NCBI RefSeq assembly: GCF_010668395.1
Contig: NZ_WUEY01000001.1
Location: forward strand, 682,001-746,000
Length of the DNA: 64,000 nt
Reading direction: 5' to 3'
Source of the DNA: Martinezella lusitana
Lineage (GTDB): Bacteria > Pseudomonadota > Alphaproteobacteria > Rhizobiales > Rhizobiaceae
A program made the translations under genes and the position numbers. Shown here piece after piece: positions 25,990 to 34,520 of the stretch. The stretch's first letter is position 1. Each line of letters starts with the position of its first letter. The notes below the pieces were generated by a model. It saw only the letters and a program-made list of their open reading frames with translations. It did no database searches and was not told the origin of the DNA.

Positions 25990-27381
25990 ATGACCGAACC
26001 GACCGATCTTTCCATCCGAGACCTCAGACGCAAATTCACCGACAAGAGTCTCTCGCCCAGCGAATACTGGCTGGCGCTCGAACAGCATGTCGAGGCGTGG
26101 GAGCCGACGATAGCGGCGCTCTATGCCTATGATCCCGAGGATGCGCGCAGACAGGCGGCCGCGTCCACCGAACGCTGGGCGAAGGGTGCGCCGCTTGGCC
26201 CCCTCGACGGCATTCCGGTGACACTGAAGGAACTGATCGCCACCAAGGGACAGCCGGTGCCGCTCGGCACGGCGGCCGTCGAGCTTGTTCCCGCCGCCGA
26301 GGACGCGCCAATCGCCGCCCGCCTGCGCGAGGACGGCGCGGTGATTTTCGCCAAGACCACCTGCCCCGACTACGGCATGCTGTCATCAGGCCTTTCCAGC
26401 TTCCACAAGCTCAGCCGCAATCCGTGGGACCCCAGCCAGAATCCGGGCGGCTCCAGCGCCGGCGCGTCGGCCGCGGCCGCAGCCGGCTACGGGCCGCTGC
26501 ATATCGGCACGGATATCGGCGGCTCGGTGCGCCTTCCGGCCGGCTGGACCGGCATTTTCGGCTTCAAGCCGAGCCATGGCCGCATTCCGGTCGATCCCTA
26601 TTATGTCGGGCGATGCGCCGGGCCGATGACCCGCACGGTCGAGGATGCCGCCTTCTCGATGGCAACGCTGTCTCGTTCCGACTGGCGCGACGGCACCAGC
26701 CTGCCGCCGAACGAGATCGACTGGATGAATCTCGACATCGACGTCAGCGGCATGAAGATCGGCCTGATGCTCGACGCCGGCTGCGGCCTGGCTGTCGATG
26801 ACGAGGTGCGCGATGCGGTCGCAGCCGCCGCCAGACGCTTCGAGGAAGCGGGCGCGGTCATCGTCGACGTCGCGCCGGTGCTGACGCGGCAGATGCTGGA
26901 TGGGCTCGATGCCTTCTGGCGCGCGCGTTTCTGGGGCGACATCATGGGCTTGAGCGAGGAACGCCGCAATTCGATCCTGCCCTACATCCATAGCTGGGCG
27001 AAGCGAGGCGCCGAGGTCAGCGGTGTCGACGCCGTTCGCGGCTTCAACCAGACCATCGAGATGCGCAGGAGCTGCGGCAGGCTTTTCACGCAGGTGGACG
27101 CAGTGCTTTCGCCGACCAACCCGATCGTTTCCTATCCCGTCGAATGGGCCTCCCCCACCAACGACCCCGCCCTGCCGTTCGAACACATCGCCTTCACCGT
27201 TCCCTGGAACATGTCGGAGCAGCCGGCGGCGTCGATCAATTGCGGCTTCTCCCGTTCGGGCATGCCGATCGGCCTGCAGATCGTCGGCCCGCGCTTCGAC
27301 GACATGCTGGTACTTCGCCTGTCCAAGGCCTTCGAGGACTGGACCGGCGGCGTTGCGGACTGGCCCAAGCGGCCAGCATGA
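25990..27381 (+). CDS. Amidase signature family hydrolase
   Basis: The 463-residue enzyme has the complete Ser-cisSer-Lys triad. K80 is in PVTLKE, S155 is in NPGGSSAG and S179 is in TDIGGSVRLPAG. Amidase-signature enzymes split C-N bonds of amides; relatives include GatA, NylA (cyclic nylon dimer) and peptide amidases. There is no signal peptide, so it acts on imported substrate in the cytoplasm. It is the last gene of the operon with the P1 peptidase and the peptide-type permeases, and probably attacks the same compound. Confidence 0.88.
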   Translation: MTEPTDLSIRDLRRKFTDKSLSPSEYWLALEQHVEAWEPTIAALYAYDPEDARRQAAASTERWAKGAPLGPLDGIPVTLKELIATKGQPVPLGTAAVELVPAAEDAPIAARLREDGAVIFAKTTCPDYGMLSSGLSSFHKLSRNPWDPSQNPGGSSAGASAAAAAGYGPLHIGTDIGGSVRLPAGWTGIFGFKPSHGRIPVDPYYVGRCAGPMTRTVEDAAFSMATLSRSDWRDGTSLPPNEIDWMNLDIDVSGMKIGLMLDAGCGLAVDDEVRDAVAAAARRFEEAGAVIVDVAPVLTRQMLDGLDAFWRARFWGDIMGLSEERRNSILPYIHSWAKRGAEVSGVDAVRGFNQTIEMRRSCGRLFTQVDAVLSPTNPIVSYPVEWASPTNDPALPFEHIAFTVPWNMSEQPAASINCGFSRSGMPIGLQIVGPRFDDMLVLRLSKAFEDWTGGVADWPKRPA

Positions 27382-27402
27382 CCGCGCCATACGAATAGCC
27401 GG

Positions 27403-27882
27403 CTACTCCCGCGTCAATGGCAGGGAAAGACCGACCTTCACCCGATCCATGGTGACGAGCGATTTGAACTTCGTCACATTCGGATTGTCGTGGAAAAGGC
27501 GGCGGCTAAGCGCCTGATAATCGGACATGCTGGCCACCACGACGACCAGAACGAAATCCGCCTCGCCGGTCACCTGATAACATTGCTGAACCTCGGAGGC
27601 CTCGAGGAAGCTGCGCTTTATCGCATTGAGAAGATCGTAGCGTTCGTCGGCGATCTGGACTTCGACGATGATTGTGATCGGCAAAGCGACGGCTGCCGGA
27701 TCGACGACCGCGATATTCGCCTGGATGACGCCGCTCGCTTCCATACGCTTGATGCGCCGCTGTATGGCCGGTGCCGACAGGTTGATCTGCTCGCCGATTT
27801 CGCGCTGCGGGACGGTGCTGTCCTTTTGGAGAATCTCGAGAATCGCCAGGTCGAATGCATCGAGATCGGCGGATTTGCGCAT
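27403..27882 (-). CDS. Lrp/AsnC family transcriptional regulator
   Basis: The 159-residue protein has an N-terminal winged helix-turn-helix (DAFDLAILEILQKDSTVPQREIGE, with SAPAIQRRIKRME as recognition helix). The C-terminal RAM effector domain spans about 75-150. It is divergent from an EamA-type exporter across 124 bases, the usual arrangement for an amino-acid-sensing Lrp regulator controlling an exporter. It is convergent with the amidase gene (21-base gap). Confidence 0.92.
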   Translation of the reverse strand: MRKSADLDAFDLAILEILQKDSTVPQREIGEQINLSAPAIQRRIKRMEASGVIQANIAVVDPAAVALPITIIVEVQIADERYDLLNAIKRSFLEASEVQQCYQVTGEADFVLVVVVASMSDYQALSRRLFHDNPNVTKFKSLVTMDRVKVGLSLPLTRE

Positions 27883-28006
27883 TTGAAAACATCCTTACCG
27901 CAAAGAGGAAACAAAATTGCATGAAAACTCTCAAAATGGAGCCAAATACTCTTTCCGTCTGTAATAGGTTTGCGCCACAACTCAGCTGACTTGCAAAGGC
28001 AAAAGA

Positions 28007-28933
28007 ATGTCACAGCCGGACACCGAATACGATACACGCAGCCGCAGCCTCGGCGAAAACGCCGATGCGAATGGCTTTCTCCTCGGTGTTGTGGCGATGC
28101 TTCTCGCAGCGCTGGCCATGAGCATCTCGCCAAGCCTTGTGCGCCTCGCCGATGTCGGGCCGTTCGCCAGCGCGTTCTGGCGGGTCTTCCTGGCGCTGCC
28201 GGTCCTCTGGATCTGGATGCGATATGCGGAGGCTGCCGAACCCGATGCGCCTCGCGCCAGCTTTACGCTGCCGACCATCCTTGCCGGCATTGCCTTTACG
28301 GGCGACCTGTTCTTCTGGCACCTTTCCATCATGCGGACAACCATTGCCAACGCCACGTTCTTCGCGACGATGGCGCCGCTCTGGGTCGTCATCTTCGGCT
28401 GGCTTCTGTTGCGGCAGAGGGTCGATCGCGCTACGCTCATCGGGCTTCTGATCTGCCTTGCGGGCGGCACGGCGCTGGTGGTGCAAAGCCTGGCGTTCAA
28501 TCCGAGCCGCGCCGTCGGCGACGGGTTGGCGATCGTCACCGGCGCCTTCTTCGGCCTTTATTTCCTCGCAGTCGGCGCGGCCCGCCCGAGAACGAATGCC
28601 GCCCGCGTCACTTTCGAGCTCAGCATCATAACCTCGGCCATCCTGTTTCTCATCGCCTTCTTCTTCGAGCCGCGGATCCTGCCGCAGTCGATCTCGGGAT
28701 GGTGCGTGCTTCTGGCACTCGGCCTCGTCAGCCATGCCGGCGGACAAGGCCTGCTATCGGTGGCGCTCGGACGGCTGCCGACCGTTTTCTCCTCACTCGT
28801 CATTTTCCTGGAATCGATCGCGGCCGCCCTTTTCGCCTGGATCCTGTTCGGCGAAAACGTCACGCTGCTGCAGGCCCTCGGCGGCATCGTCATCGTTGCC
28901 GGGATCTGGATTGCGCGGCCACGCACGGCCTAA
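28007..28933 (+). CDS. EamA/DMT superfamily transporter
   Basis: This 308-residue membrane protein has ten predicted transmembrane segments in two EamA repeats (GLVRLADVGPFASAFWRVF-type first repeat, ending ALGGIVIVAGIWIA). DMT transporters of this size usually export amino acids or related metabolites. The Lrp-type gene upstream on the opposite strand is the likely regulator. The substrate is not readable. Confidence 0.88.
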   Translation: MSQPDTEYDTRSRSLGENADANGFLLGVVAMLLAALAMSISPSLVRLADVGPFASAFWRVFLALPVLWIWMRYAEAAEPDAPRASFTLPTILAGIAFTGDLFFWHLSIMRTTIANATFFATMAPLWVVIFGWLLLRQRVDRATLIGLLICLAGGTALVVQSLAFNPSRAVGDGLAIVTGAFFGLYFLAVGAARPRTNAARVTFELSIITSAILFLIAFFFEPRILPQSISGWCVLLALGLVSHAGGQGLLSVALGRLPTVFSSLVIFLESIAAALFAWILFGENVTLLQALGGIVIVAGIWIARPRTA

Positions 28934-29000
28934 CGCAATTCACCGCAATCCTGGGAAAGCGAAACCGCTCGAATGGGCAGGCTGAACGAAGGCGCAGCGA

Positions 29001-29240
29001 CTATAAGGTCGCGGCGCCTTTTTCCATGACATCGGCATCGAGATCATGCAGCGCCTTTTCAATCACGCGCAGATCGTCCTGAAGGCCGTCATCCGCGCTC
29101 ATCGCGCTTTCGCTGCCGGCGCGCTGGATACCGCGCGCCTCATTGCGCAACTCACGCAGCCTGTCGATCTTGCCGTTCCTGCGCATGCGGTTGTCGAACA
29201 GAATATCCCGGACCGTCTTTTCCATGGCCGTGATGGGCAT
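29001..29240 (-). CDS. Small charged protein of unknown function
   Basis: The 79-residue protein (MPITAMEKTVRDILFDNRMR at the start) is rich in charged residues and predicted mostly helical. Its start has an excellent GAGGAGAAGAGAG leader. No membrane segment or known domain is seen. It lies 74 bases downstream of the NlpC/P60 gene on the same strand. Confidence 0.6.
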   Translation of the reverse strand: MPITAMEKTVRDILFDNRMRRNGKIDRLRELRNEARGIQRAGSESAMSADDGLQDDLRVIEKALHDLDADVMEKGAATL

Positions 29241-29314
29241 CTCTCTTCTCCTCTCGATAGGATATCTCGATCAAAGAGATAACGAACGAGCGAAAGGACG
29301 GTTCCGATGCGGGA

Positions 29315-30169
29315 TCACTCGACGAAGCGGCGATAGCCCGTCGGGCGCTCGTAGAGCCAGCCGATGCGCTCGATGGCGGCGGCGAAATTCTCCCGCGCGA
29401 CGGTCATGGTGTGGCCGTTGGCATGAACGATGGTTTCCGGATCTTCCATGATTGCGACATGGCCCTTCCAGAAGACAAAGTCGCCGCGCTTCAACTCGTC
29501 GCGGTCGATCGGCTGACCGAGGCCGGCGGCCTGCATGTCGGTATCGCGCGGCGCTGTGCGGCCGGTCATCGACAGCGCCAGCTGCACGAGGCCGGAGCAA
29601 TCGATGCCCAGCCCCGAGCGGCCTCCCCAGAGATAGGGCGTTTCGAGGAAGCGCAAGGCGACATCGACAAAGTCGCCGCCCTCGTTGTTGCCGATCGGCT
29701 GCACATGCTTGGCGAAGATGGCGGTGCCGTCCTCAAGGGTGACATAGTGATTGCCGCGCGCCTCCGCCGTACCGGCAACGTGGACGCGGCTGCCCATGGA
29801 AAGGACGGCGGCATGCGGCTTGCGCAGTTCCGGCTCGGGATAGAGGAAGGTGCGCTGCGGAACGACGATATGCGTCGGCGCTGCCGTTCCTTCCCTGATC
29901 GCGGCCTCGGGAAGATAGCCGACATAACCGTCGGCCAGCGCCTTGACCCAGCACCAGCCGTCGCGGCGCTCGAACACCGCCACCTCTTCACCCATCAGCA
30001 GCTCGGTATCGATGCCCGAGGCGAGATCCGGCCTGGGCCGGAGCGCGATAACCGGAATAGCGACACGGGCGCTGCCGCCTTCGACGAAGCGCTCGGCCTC
30101 CACCTTGCCTTTGAGAGAAGCCTCCGCGAGATCGGGCCTGAAAGCATTGAGACGGCGGTCGAGCGTCAT
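29315..30169 (-). CDS. NlpC/P60 (C40) peptidase with SH3-type domains
   Basis: The 284-residue protein has N-terminal bacterial SH3-like regions (about 35-165) and a C-terminal NlpC/P60 domain. The catalytic cysteine is C191 in GIDCSGLV, and the histidine is H237 in FWKGHVAI. A further histidine is H249. There is no signal peptide, which suggests a cytoplasmic YkfC-like role in cutting recycled murein peptides. The M17 aminopeptidase gene lies about 1.1 kb upstream on the same strand, and the MarR gene is 15 bases upstream. Confidence 0.88.
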   Translation of the reverse strand: MTLDRRLNAFRPDLAEASLKGKVEAERFVEGGSARVAIPVIALRPRPDLASGIDTELLMGEEVAVFERRDGWCWVKALADGYVGYLPEAAIREGTAAPTHIVVPQRTFLYPEPELRKPHAAVLSMGSRVHVAGTAEARGNHYVTLEDGTAIFAKHVQPIGNNEGGDFVDVALRFLETPYLWGGRSGLGIDCSGLVQLALSMTGRTAPRDTDMQAAGLGQPIDRDELKRGDFVFWKGHVAIMEDPETIVHANGHTMTVARENFAAAIERIGWLYERPTGYRRFVE

Positions 30170-30184
30170 GACGAAATTCCCAGA

Positions 30185-30535
30185 TTACAGTTTGCGGCCG
30201 TGCTCGATGACGAGATCGCCGAGTTTTTCCAGATAAAGCGCGCCGGTGACCGTGCGCTTGATGATGACATTGCGGCGATCGCGCTCGTCGCGCACGCGAT
30301 CGACCAAGCCCATCTCGCCCATGGTGTCAAGCGCCCGGGTGATGACCGGCTTGGTGACGCCGAGCGTCGCGGCAAGACCGCGCACGGTATGCGGCGGCGG
30401 CACGAGATAGATCTGCAGCAGGATCGCCGTCTGCCGTAGTGTCAAATCATGGTCCTCGCGGCGCACCTGAGCGAGCGTCACGCCATGCCAGAGGCCTAGA
30501 GCCTGCGAGGCAGAGAGTTCAAGCGGCAAGGGCAA
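30185..30535 (-). CDS. MarR-type winged-helix regulator
   Basis: The 116-residue protein has a winged helix (LTLRQTAILLQIYLVPPPHTVRGLAA, then VTKPVITRALDTMGEMGLVDR and a basic wing DERDRRN), as in MarR proteins. It is shorter than typical MarR proteins (about 140). It probably forms a two-gene unit with the NlpC/P60 gene 15 bases downstream. Its effector is unknown. Confidence 0.75.
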   Translation of the reverse strand: MPLPLELSASQALGLWHGVTLAQVRREDHDLTLRQTAILLQIYLVPPPHTVRGLAATLGVTKPVITRALDTMGEMGLVDRVRDERDRRNVIIKRTVTGALYLEKLGDLVIEHGRKL

Positions 30536-30578
30536 CCCCGAGATTCGTTACGCTACCGTTCCAGTTTGCTGGAGGATT

Positions 30579-30728
30579 ATGGTGGTTTCAAGGGATGTAT
30601 TTCTTCCTGAGCGTAAAACGACGCTTGAGGGCGTTGGGTTCCCGGTAAACGCGAGCCATCCATCAACAAGGCAACGAAGAGCGGTAGGCCTGCCCTTCCG
30701 AGGGGCAAGGACGAATTCGACCCGGTGA
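30579..30728 (+). CDS. Possible 49-residue small protein
   Basis: A textbook GGAGG at 30571 precedes ATG 30579, which opens a frame of 49 residues ending at TGA 30726-30728. The product is basic (MVVSRDVFLPERKTTLEGVG at the start) with no recognisable domain. It fills the intergenic region between the divergent MarR gene and the end of the GFA gene. It may be chance. Confidence 0.2.
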   Translation: MVVSRDVFLPERKTTLEGVGFPVNASHPSTRQRRAVGLPFRGARTNSTR

Positions 30729-30744
30729 AGCCTGTTGCGAGCTG

Positions 30745-31137
30745 CTATCCCTCGGAACGGCCGGAGGAGTCCCGATCACGGTCATAGTGCTTGGCGACGG
30801 GAAACGGCGGCAGCCAGGACTCGCGGCGGACGGTCCAGAGCTCGTAGGTCGGCGTCAGCTGGTCGGGCGCATCCAGCGATCCCAGATTCACTTCGATTTC
30901 GTCTGCCGTGCGCGCGAAAACGGAGGAACCGCAGCGGGGGCAGAAGAAGCGCCCGGCGTAGTCGCGGGTCTGCCCCTCGATCGTCACCGCATCCTGCGGG
31001 AATATGGCGGACGCGTGAAAAAGCGCTCCATGATGCTTGCGGCAATCCAGACAATGGCAAAGACCGACCCGGTACGGCAGTCCCGATGCCACGATCCGGA
31101 CGCTGCCGCACAGGCAACCGCCCGTGAAACGATCCAT
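30745..31137 (-). CDS. GFA (glutathione-dependent formaldehyde-activating) family protein
   Basis: The ATG at 31137 follows GGAGACGGAG and gives 130 residues. Seven cysteines match the GFA zinc pattern: C8 and C10 (GGCLCG), C27, C29 and C32 (CHCLDC), C66 and C69 (CPRC). The founding member Gfa binds glutathione and formaldehyde, but most family members have no proven activity. The upstream ATG at 31158 lacks a ribosome site. Confidence 0.85.
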   Translation of the reverse strand: MDRFTGGCLCGSVRIVASGLPYRVGLCHCLDCRKHHGALFHASAIFPQDAVTIEGQTRDYAGRFFCPRCGSSVFARTADEIEVNLGSLDAPDQLTPTYELWTVRRESWLPPFPVAKHYDRDRDSSGRSEG

Positions 31138-31269
31138 GCTCCGTCTCCTCCAAAACAAGAACGGGCAGAATATTTACAACGAGCGGCCCTCTCCTTGCAA
31201 TCGGCCGCCAGGGGCGGCCGCTGCCGATGAGCCTGCAGCCGGATGATTTTCACCCGGCGTCCGCCGGCG

Positions 31270-32667
31270 TCAGCGCACGCTTTGGCGGATGTGGTGATAC
31301 AGCGCCCGGATCGCCTGCGCCTCGCCACCGCCGGGCGAATGCGGCCGCTCGCTCTGGGCCCAGCCGTAAATATCGAAATGCGCCCAGCTCGGCGTTTTCG
31401 TCACGAAGCGCTTGAGGAACAAGGCAGCGGTGATGGAACCGGCCATGCCGCCGGCCGGAGCGTTGGTGATATCGGCGAATTTCGTGCGGATATCCTTGTC
31501 GTAGCCCATGTAGAGCGGCATGCGCCACAGCGGATCGTCCGTCTCCAGACTGGCCTCGGTCAGATCGCGGGCAAGGTCGTTGTCGTCGGTGAAGAAGGGC
31601 GGCAGATCCGGGCCGAGCGCGACGCGGGCAGCGCCCGTCAGCGTCGCCATGTCGATCATCAGGTCCGGCGCGTCTTCGTCGGCGTAGGCGAGCGCGTCGG
31701 CGAGAATCAGCCGCCCCTCGGCATCGGTGTTGTCGATCTGTACCGTCAGCCCCTTGCGGCTCCTGTAGATATCGCCGGGCCGGAAGGCGTTGGAGGAAAT
31801 CGAGTTCTCGACGACCGGCACGATGACGCGCAGGTCGACCTTGAGCTTGGCATCCATGATCATCAGCGCCAGGCCCATGACGTTGGCGGCGCCGCCCATG
31901 TCCTTCTTCATCAGCAGCATCGAGGATGCCGGCTTGATGTCGAGGCCGCCGGTATCGAAGCACACGCCCTTGCCGACGAGCGTGATGCGGCGATGGCCCT
32001 TCTTGCCCCAGCGCATTTCCAGAAGACGCGGCGCATCGGCGCTGGCGCGTCCCACGGTATGCACCAGCGGGAAATTCTCCTTCAGGAGATCATCGCCGAT
32101 GATGACCGACATTTCCGCCTTGTAGTGTTCGGCCAATGCCCGAAAAGCGGCTTCGAGCTGTTCCGGCCCCATGTCGTTGGTCGGGGTGTTGATGAGATCG
32201 CGCGCCAGGAAGACACCGGCAAGCTGACGCTTGATATCGGCGGCATCGGCATCGCGCGGAATCATCAGCGTCGGCACCGTCGCTTTCTCGGACTTGTAGC
32301 GCTCGAAGCGATAGCTGCCGAGACCGAAGCCGAGCGAAAGCCGGTTTGCCGTCAACGGCGCCGTCTCGATATGCCAATCGCCCGCCGGCAGGCTGCGTGC
32401 GAGCCTACCCGTCAGGAAGGGCTGCTCGGAGGGATTGGCGCCGAGGCCGAACAAGGCCCCGCCGAGATGTCCGTCCGCCGTCGGGATCAGCAGCAGCGAG
32501 CCGCTTTCCGCCTTGTAGCCGGCCTTGCGGGCCCAATCGAGCGCGATGGGATCGATGGTGCCCGTTTCGATGTGCGCCGGGGTGACGGCAAAGATCGGCA
32601 GCGTCGAGCCACCCTTCGAATTGAAAGGCGTCGCGCGCTCGATGAATTGATAGGGGGCCATGACCAT
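31270..32667 (-). CDS. M17 family leucyl aminopeptidase
   Basis: The 465-residue protein has the M17 signature NTDAEGRL and the metal-binding stretch GKGVCFDTGGLDIKPASSM with MKKDMGGAA, giving the two-zinc active site. These enzymes remove N-terminal residues from cytoplasmic peptides. The ATG at 32667 or 32661 serves as start. With the NlpC/P60 enzyme downstream it may complete murein-peptide recycling. It is divergent from tadD across 143 bases. Confidence 0.9.
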   Translation of the reverse strand: MVMAPYQFIERATPFNSKGGSTLPIFAVTPAHIETGTIDPIALDWARKAGYKAESGSLLLIPTADGHLGGALFGLGANPSEQPFLTGRLARSLPAGDWHIETAPLTANRLSLGFGLGSYRFERYKSEKATVPTLMIPRDADAADIKRQLAGVFLARDLINTPTNDMGPEQLEAAFRALAEHYKAEMSVIIGDDLLKENFPLVHTVGRASADAPRLLEMRWGKKGHRRITLVGKGVCFDTGGLDIKPASSMLLMKKDMGGAANVMGLALMIMDAKLKVDLRVIVPVVENSISSNAFRPGDIYRSRKGLTVQIDNTDAEGRLILADALAYADEDAPDLMIDMATLTGAARVALGPDLPPFFTDDNDLARDLTEASLETDDPLWRMPLYMGYDKDIRTKFADITNAPAGGMAGSITAALFLKRFVTKTPSWAHFDIYGWAQSERPHSPGGGEAQAIRALYHHIRQSVR

Positions 32668-32697
32668 CCTTTGACACTGACTTCAGGGAATCGAGAG

Positions 32698-32719
32698 TTA
32701 ACCGTCTGTTAGGGTTAAC
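32698..32719. promoter_or_regulatory. CtrA-like box upstream of tadD
   Basis: TTAACCGTCTGTTAG (TTAA-N7-TTAG) is followed by GGTTAAC, close to the CtrA consensus TTAA-N7-TTAAC. It lies about 110 bases upstream of tadD and 31 bases upstream of the aminopeptidase start. Binding is inferred from the motif only. Confidence 0.4.
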
Positions 32720-32810
32720 AGATTATTGCTGGAGCGAACATTGCGTCGAACCTTTCCCTGTTCCGATTCTAGGCCGGGCGCAAGATCCAAGGAATTCAGG
32801 GATAAGCGAG

Positions 32811-33638
32811 ATGCCCGCGGTCTCAACCACATCTTCATTCAGAACCTTCCTTTTCCGGGGTGCTTCCGCAGCGCTTCTGGCGCTCGCGCTCGCAAGCTGC
32901 TCGACGACCGGAAAAGACAAGATGACGACCGGCTCGATCCCCACGGCCTCGAAGCCTCTCGACACGATGAACAGCACCGATCTGGCGCAGGCTACCGCGA
33001 CGTACGGCAAGGCCTACGACGCCAATCCGAAGGACCGCGACGCCGGCGTCAACTACGCCAATGCCCTGCGCATGAGCGGCCGCAACGATCAGGCGCTCGC
33101 CGTCATGCAGCAGGTGGCAATCGCCAATCCGGGCGATCGTGGCGTGCTCGCCGCCTACGGCAAGGCGCAGGCCGCGGCGGGCCAGCTTGCCGAAGCGCTA
33201 TCGACCATCGACCGCGCCCAGCTTCCGGATCGGCCCGACTGGCGCCTCGTCTCCGCGCAAGGCGCGATCCTCGATCAGCTCGGGCGCTCCGTCGATGCAC
33301 GCGCCAAATATCGCGACGCGCTACTACTGGCGCCCAACGAGCCGACGATCCTGTCCAATCTCGGCATGTCCTACGTGCTCACGGGCGATCTCAAGAATGC
33401 CGAAAGCTATCTTCGCTCCGCCGTTGCCCAGCCCGGCGCGGATAGCCGCGTGCGGCAGAATCTGGCGCTGGTCGTCGGGCTGCAGGGCCGTTTCGCCGAG
33501 GCCGAACAGATTGCCCGCCAGGAGCTGACGCCGGAGCAGGCAAACGCCAATGTCGCCTATCTGCGCGGCATGCTGGCGCAGCGCAATTCCTGGCAGAAGC
33601 TTGCCACCAACAGCGATGCCAAGCAGACAGTCCAATAA
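32811..33638 (+). CDS. tadD: TadD-like TPR lipoprotein of the Flp pilus
   Basis: The 275-residue protein has a lipoprotein signal with lipobox LASC (Cys30), followed by several tetratricopeptide repeats (about 60-250, such as DAGVNYANALRMSGRNDQALAVM). TadD-type lipoproteins act as pilotins or scaffolds for the CpaC secretin. The gene is the only part of the pilus set on this flank, separated from tadC by a LysE-type gene, and carries a CtrA-like box in its promoter region. Confidence 0.82.
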   Translation: MPAVSTTSSFRTFLFRGASAALLALALASCSTTGKDKMTTGSIPTASKPLDTMNSTDLAQATATYGKAYDANPKDRDAGVNYANALRMSGRNDQALAVMQQVAIANPGDRGVLAAYGKAQAAAGQLAEALSTIDRAQLPDRPDWRLVSAQGAILDQLGRSVDARAKYRDALLLAPNEPTILSNLGMSYVLTGDLKNAESYLRSAVAQPGADSRVRQNLALVVGLQGRFAEAEQIARQELTPEQANANVAYLRGMLAQRNSWQKLATNSDAKQTVQ

Positions 33639-33734
33639 CGATCCGCCGCGCTCAACAGGGTTTTCCGCGCGACGAGCCTGAAGGCGGACGTTCGGATCAT
33701 CGGGCGTTTCCGTGACTGCCCGATGGCTTGGCGC

Positions 33735-34379
33735 TCAGCGCCAGATGTGGCGCGGCAGGCCCTCCGCCACCAGCCGGGCTCCAAGCGCGCCCATCACGGC
33801 ACCGGCAACCCTGTCGATCCAGAGCTTTGCACCCAGATAGAGGGCGCGCGGGCGGTTCGATGAGAAGGCGATGGTCACCACCGTATACCAGCCGACTTCG
33901 ACCAGAAAGACCGCGGGCGGAACCACAAACAGCAGCCAGGGAACCGGCGCCGCCGGCAGAAGTGCTGCAAAGATGCTGCCATAGAAAATCGCCGTCTTCG
34001 GATTGCTGAGCTGCGTGCCGAGCGCGAAGAGGAAATTGCGCGCAACACCTCCCGCCGCAGGCGTGGCGGGCATATCGATGGGCAGATCCTGTGCGGCGCT
34101 GCGCCAGATACGGATGCCGACATAGATCAGATAGAGCCCGCCGCCGACCTTCAGCGCGAGATACAGCCACTCCACCTTCATCAGCAATGCGCTGAGGCCG
34201 AACAGGGCCAGGGTGGCGAAAATGACGCTGCCGGTTCCCATGCCGAAGGCTGCGGCGAGACCTGCCTTGCGCGACCGGGAAACGGCGATGCGGGAGACGA
34301 GCACGAAGCTTGGACCGGGGCTGACGGCCCCGATGAAGACTGCGGCAATGACACTGAAAAATACGGCCATGGACGACAT
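33735..34379 (-). CDS. LysE family translocator
   Basis: ATG 34379 follows a strong GGGAGGTG site and gives 214 residues with about six membrane segments and the LysE motif GAVSPGPSFVLV. Family members export lysine, threonine, homoserine lactones or related compounds. It sits between tadD and tadC but has no evident link with pilus assembly. An open frame to 34511 lacks a ribosome site. Confidence 0.85.
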   Translation of the reverse strand: MSSMAVFFSVIAAVFIGAVSPGPSFVLVSRIAVSRSRKAGLAAAFGMGTGSVIFATLALFGLSALLMKVEWLYLALKVGGGLYLIYVGIRIWRSAAQDLPIDMPATPAAGGVARNFLFALGTQLSNPKTAIFYGSIFAALLPAAPVPWLLFVVPPAVFLVEVGWYTVVTIAFSSNRPRALYLGAKLWIDRVAGAVMGALGARLVAEGLPRHIWR

Positions 34380-34520
34380 GCGGCACCTCCCGAGACGGCT
34401 GAAGTTCAGCCTTGCCGGCCGGACAGGAACCTCCGCTTGCATCCGGGAGATCGTACGCTCTGCGCGGCGACATTGCCGCGCGAGATTAGCCACACCCGCA
34501 TGCCGCGGCAAGCGGGCAGA

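Noticed and set aside
31202..31220. Hairpin CGGCCGCC/GGCGGCCG between the aminopeptidase and GFA genes
   Set aside because: No T-run follows on either strand and the loop is only three bases; not counted as a terminator.
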